Below, one piece after another: positions 60,243 through 64,000 of a stretch of DNA of 64,000 bases. This DNA comes from Chitinophaga pinensis (GTDB lineage: Bacteria; Bacteroidota; Bacteroidia; UBA7662). The notes under the pieces are model-generated. The model did no database searches. It was not told the origin of the DNA and saw only the letters and a list, made by a program, of their open reading frames with translations. The stretch's first letter is position 1. Every line of letters starts with the position of its first letter. Made by a program: the position numbers and the translations under genes. The stretch is from assembly GCA_945874665.1 (NCBI GenBank), contig CAMCHJ010000005.1:1-64000 (forward strand), written 5' to 3'.

Positions 60243-60750
60243 CGTTCTTAAACACATCTCCCGATGGTTTCTTTTGGTGTTGCTTCAAATCATCGTATTC
60301 AATCGCATCGGGTTTTACAGTCTTTTCAACCCCTTTATCTATATCTTTTTTATATTGATGCTTCCATTGGCGACGCCTCGTTCGTTGCTACTGATTTTGG
60401 CATTTATAACAGGCTTAACGGTTGATGTTTTCTCAAACACAGGGGGATTACATGCCTTTGCATCTACCCTCATAGCGTTTGTACGTCCGTTTTGGATTCA
60501 AATTGCCATTCCAAGAAGCAATTATGACGATTTGAGCAATATCAAACTCAAAGAAGTAGAATTTGGTCAATTTATAGCCTACAGCAGTGTAATCCTCTTG
60601 CTGCATCACTTTGTGTTGTACCTGACTGAATCATTGGCATGGGGCGATTTACTGTTGATAATAGGAAAAGCCATTATCAATACACTCATTTCTTTGCTTG
60701 CCATTATTGCTTTCCGGTATTTTGACTTGAGTTCAAGCAAAAAAGCATGA
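60235..60750 (+). CDS. mreD: Rod shape-determining protein MreD-like
   Basis: Multi-TM ~170 aa protein between mreC and mrdA; start refined to ATG at 60235. Confidence 0.85.
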   Translation: MIDVLKHISRWFLLVLLQIIVFNRIGFYSLFNPFIYIFFILMLPLATPRSLLLILAFITGLTVDVFSNTGGLHAFASTLIAFVRPFWIQIAIPRSNYDDLSNIKLKEVEFGQFIAYSSVILLLHHFVLYLTESLAWGDLLLIIGKAIINTLISLLAIIAFRYFDLSSSKKA

Positions 60751-62558
60751 ATCAAAACGGCCGCATTCAGCTCGTAATTGGCATTATACTCGGGATTTTT
60801 GTCATTTTTTTAGGCCGTTTATTTTACATCCAAGTAATTACAGACAGCTACAGTTTATGGGCGGCACAAAATGCCATCCGAAAAGTAACCATTTACCCTG
60901 CCCGGGGTGTCATTTACGACCGCAATGGCGAGCGTGTGGTGGTAAACCGCCCAATTTACGACCTGATGCTGATTCCTTTAAAGATGACAGAAAAGATGGA
61001 TACAGCCTCTTTTTGTGATTTGTTAGAAATTGACAAAACCGTATTTATTGAACGCGTTGAAAAAGCACGTAAGTTCTCTCGATTTAAACCCTCTTTATTC
61101 GAAGCACAAATCAGTGTGGAGGAATTTGCAGCCATCCAGGAGCGGCTACACGAATTTCCTGGTTTCTATGCCGAATCACGAACGGTTCGTTATTACCCAA
61201 TGGGTGGCGCAGCCCACGTTTTAGGTTACATCGGAGAAGTAAACGATGCTAAAATCAAGGCTTCAGAGGGCTATTATCAAATGGGTGATTACATAGGTAT
61301 CGCGGGCATTGAGCTTTCCTATGAAACTGCCTTACGTGGCCAACGCGGAGTGCGCTATCAATACGTAGACGTTCACAACCGGATTGTGGGCAGTTACAAA
61401 GACGGAGCTTTTGATAGCGCTGCGGTTTCGGGAGAACAGCTAGAGCTGTCGATTGACATCCAACTGCAACAATACGTAGAGCAGCTATTTGCTGGAAAAA
61501 AAGGCAGTGCTGTGGCCATTGAGCCCTCCACCGGAGAGATTTTGGCATTTGTAAGTGCGCCCAACTACGACCCCAATCTGCTAGTTGGAAGTGTTCGCGG
61601 CAAAAATTATCGTGCTTTGGCCAACGATTCGCTTAAGCCCCTTTTTAATCGCCCTTTACAAGCACAATATCCACCTGGGTCTATTTTCAAACCCATCCAA
61701 GCCCTGATAGGTCAAGAATTAGGCTTACTAAACTCAAATACTCGTTTCCCCTGCGGAGGCGGCTACAGAATGGGTAGTCACACCGTAAAATGCACCCACG
61801 TGCATGCCGCACTCAACCTCGAAGAATCGATCCAATTCTCCTGCAACCCATACTACTGCTGGGCTTTCAAAACCATGATCGATAACAACGGCACCCTAAA
61901 CCCTTCAGAGGGCTATCAAATCTGGAGAACATTCATGAATCGCTTTACAGTAGGAACCCGAACGGGCATCGATATTCCTAATGAGGTAAAAGGCATCCTA
62001 CCGAGCGTTGATTACTACAATAAGGTGCATGGCAGCAACCGTTGGCGGGCTAATAGCATTATTTCATTGTCGATTGGACAAGGCGAAGTGGCCATGACGC
62101 CCCTTCAAATGGCTAACACCATGGCGATTATTGCCAATAAAGGATGGTACTACCCACCTCACCTCGTAAAAAGTGTGGGCGATGGAAAAAAAGTACCAGA
62201 GGGCTACGACGGAAAAATTGATATGGGTATTCAAGAGATCTATTTTGATGTGGTCATGGAAGCGATGCAAAAAGTAGTAGACGAGGGTACAGCCCGCGCT
62301 TATGGCAAACTTGACAGTATAGCCATTTGTGGCAAAACGGGAACCGCGCAAAACCCACATGGTAAAGACCATGCCGTATTTGTGTGTTTTGCCCCTCGTG
62401 AGAACCCTAAAATTGCCATTGCCGTAATGGTAGAAAACGCAGGCTTTGGAGGTGTTTGGGCTGCGCCCATTGCCAGCTTGATGATTGAAAAATACTTACT
62501 CGGCGGGACTAAAAGACCTGATTTGGAAAAAAGAATACTGGAGGCTAAGATTCAATGA
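60747..62558 (+). CDS. mrdA: Penicillin-binding protein 2
   Basis: IYPARGVIYDRNGERVVVNRP; QYPPGSIFKPIQ (SxxK); SCNPY; CGKTGTAQNP. Confidence 0.97.
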   Translation: MNQNGRIQLVIGIILGIFVIFLGRLFYIQVITDSYSLWAAQNAIRKVTIYPARGVIYDRNGERVVVNRPIYDLMLIPLKMTEKMDTASFCDLLEIDKTVFIERVEKARKFSRFKPSLFEAQISVEEFAAIQERLHEFPGFYAESRTVRYYPMGGAAHVLGYIGEVNDAKIKASEGYYQMGDYIGIAGIELSYETALRGQRGVRYQYVDVHNRIVGSYKDGAFDSAAVSGEQLELSIDIQLQQYVEQLFAGKKGSAVAIEPSTGEILAFVSAPNYDPNLLVGSVRGKNYRALANDSLKPLFNRPLQAQYPPGSIFKPIQALIGQELGLLNSNTRFPCGGGYRMGSHTVKCTHVHAALNLEESIQFSCNPYYCWAFKTMIDNNGTLNPSEGYQIWRTFMNRFTVGTRTGIDIPNEVKGILPSVDYYNKVHGSNRWRANSIISLSIGQGEVAMTPLQMANTMAIIANKGWYYPPHLVKSVGDGKKVPEGYDGKIDMGIQEIYFDVVMEAMQKVVDEGTARAYGKLDSIAICGKTGTAQNPHGKDHAVFVCFAPRENPKIAIAVMVENAGFGGVWAAPIASLMIEKYLLGGTKRPDLEKRILEAKIQ

Positions 62559-63829
62559 AAACCACATCCAGATCAGAAAATACAATTTTTCAGTACATCG
62601 ATAAGCCGCTAGTTGGCTTGTATATACTGCTCACCCTCATTGGCTGGGTGGCTGTGTACTCGGCTGTTTACAACGAAGACCACCAGAGCATGTTCGACCT
62701 CAGTCAAAACTATGGTAAACAAATGCTGTGGATTGGCACCAGCTATTTGATTATGGCCATTCTCTTGGCCCTCGATTTTCGAATTTTTGAAGGCATATCT
62801 CCCTTTGTTTATATCGGCACATTGGCCTTAGGCATAGGTGTGGCTTTTTTAGGTAGGGAAGTAAACGGGGCGCGTTCCTGGTTTGAAATTGGCAGCTTCC
62901 GATTCCAACCAGCAGAATTTATGAAATTCGCCACTTGCCTCATGGTGGCTTACTACTTCAGCAATACCGACGTTAACATCCAGAAAAACAAAACCAAACT
63001 GGCCATTGCAGCCATTATTTTATTACCGATTGCCATCATCATATTACAAAAAGACACAGGCAGCGCCTTGGTTTATTTCTCATTTATATTCGTGCTGTAT
63101 CGCGAAGGCCTCCCTATAGCCTATTTGCTTTATTCAGGCTTAGCAATTCTAGTTGTTGTAATGACCTTGCTGCTCAACGAATGGGCAGTTGCAGTGGGCA
63201 TTGTGAGCGTCGCTACGATTTACATGCTTTTGTCGCGCAAAATCAAACCAGCCATCCTAAGAGCTTTCCTTATTGCCATTCCTGCGCTCATTTTGGTATT
63301 TTCTGTCGACTATGCCTTCGATAATATCCTCCAAGAACACCAAAGGCAACGAATCAATGTGCTTTTGGGTAAGGTAGAAGACTTCAGAGGTGCAGGCTAC
63401 AATGTGCACCAATCGCTCATTGCCATTGGTTCAGGAGGTTTTTTTGGGAAGGGCTTTTTGCAAGGCACGCAAACTAAATTTGATTTTGTACCAGAGCAAA
63501 GCACCGACTTTATTTTTTGCACCATAGGCGAAGAGTACGGCTTTGTTGGGAGTTTGGTTCTACTGTTTTTATTCAGCGTCTTACTTATTCGAATTCTGAT
63601 GGTTGCTCAGCGCCAAAGCACTCGTTTTGCACGGGTGTACGGCTATGGCGTTGCCTCTATCCTCTTCTTTCACGTATTTATAAACATTGGCATGACCATT
63701 GGCTTGCTTCCCGTAATTGGCATTCCGCTGCCCTTCATCAGCTATGGCGGTTCCTCTTTATGGTCGTTTACAATTTTATTAGGAATTTTAATTCGGCTGG
63801 ATAGCGGCAGAAAAATTAGTCTTCGATAA
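62555..63829 (+). CDS. rodA: Rod shape-determining protein RodA (SEDS)
   Basis: Multi-TM SEDS family; GAGYNVHQSLIAIGSGGFFGKGFLQGTQTKFDFVPEQSTDFIFCTIGEEYGF; IPLPFISYGGSSL. Confidence 0.97.
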   Translation: MKTTSRSENTIFQYIDKPLVGLYILLTLIGWVAVYSAVYNEDHQSMFDLSQNYGKQMLWIGTSYLIMAILLALDFRIFEGISPFVYIGTLALGIGVAFLGREVNGARSWFEIGSFRFQPAEFMKFATCLMVAYYFSNTDVNIQKNKTKLAIAAIILLPIAIIILQKDTGSALVYFSFIFVLYREGLPIAYLLYSGLAILVVVMTLLLNEWAVAVGIVSVATIYMLLSRKIKPAILRAFLIAIPALILVFSVDYAFDNILQEHQRQRINVLLGKVEDFRGAGYNVHQSLIAIGSGGFFGKGFLQGTQTKFDFVPEQSTDFIFCTIGEEYGFVGSLVLLFLFSVLLIRILMVAQRQSTRFARVYGYGVASILFFHVFINIGMTIGLLPVIGIPLPFISYGGSSLWSFTILLGILIRLDSGRKISLR

Positions 63830-63860
63830 AACCGAGCACCGCCTTAATTGTTCTCCTACC

Positions 63861-64000
63861 ATGAAAAAAGTATTGCTTTATTTCGTTGAGGTGTTTAAAC
63901 CAAACGGACCGCATAAAACAGGCAATTTTAACCTCAAAGTCATGCACGGCATCAACCGCGTAAGTATTTTGATGTTTTTGTTCTGCTTGATCGTGATGCT
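63861..64000 (+). CDS. Small conserved membrane protein (DUF6728-like), truncated by window end
   Basis: MKKVLLYFVEVFKPNGPHKTGNFNLKVMHGINRVSILMFLFCLIVM; ATG at 63861, open to window edge. Confidence 0.6.
   Translation, partial: MKKVLLYFVEVFKPNGPHKTGNFNLKVMHGINRVSILMFLFCLIVM

Noticed and set aside
1-64000. tRNA/rRNA genes, CRISPR arrays, transposases, phage or restriction-defence genes
   Set aside because: None recognised by eye on either strand; a tRNAscan/Infernal/ISfinder run would be needed to exclude them fully.

Overview
This 64 kb window is a mostly ordinary, gene-dense Bacteroidota chromosome segment (T9SS C-terminal sorting domains, Bacteroidota-type TAnnTTTG promoters, class-II short ProRS). 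I support about 55 CDS, including ccmE/ccsA, lon, rsgA, dtd, mazG, comB, gcvT, lpxD, rnhB, mlaEF/mlaD, sucD, nupC, etfAB, proS, folA, thyA, cinA, an E2 acyltransferase, lptD-like, an amidase, an M1 peptidase, an MsbA-like ABC exporter, truA, a thiolase, htpG, purH and the mreBCD-mrdA-rodA cell-shape operon. I found no tRNA, rRNA, CRISPR array, transposase or prophage. The best candidate for an under-described system is the 48.8-54.5 kb signalling island. It is a translationally coupled operon of an E1/ThiF-like adenylating enzyme with one cysteine, a FeeM/autoinducer-synthase-like GNAT protein, a 7TMR-DISM sensor histidine kinase and a REC-histidine kinase hybrid. It is divergent from a stand-alone REC protein, and no recognisable DNA-binding output is present. 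Other points of interest are a small PID-CTERM protein, a nested 73-bp repeat, matching sigma54-like elements upstream of lon and htpG, a perfect 40-nt bidirectional terminator palindrome, and a low-complexity repeat lipoprotein. All family calls come from reading the sequence; no searches were run.
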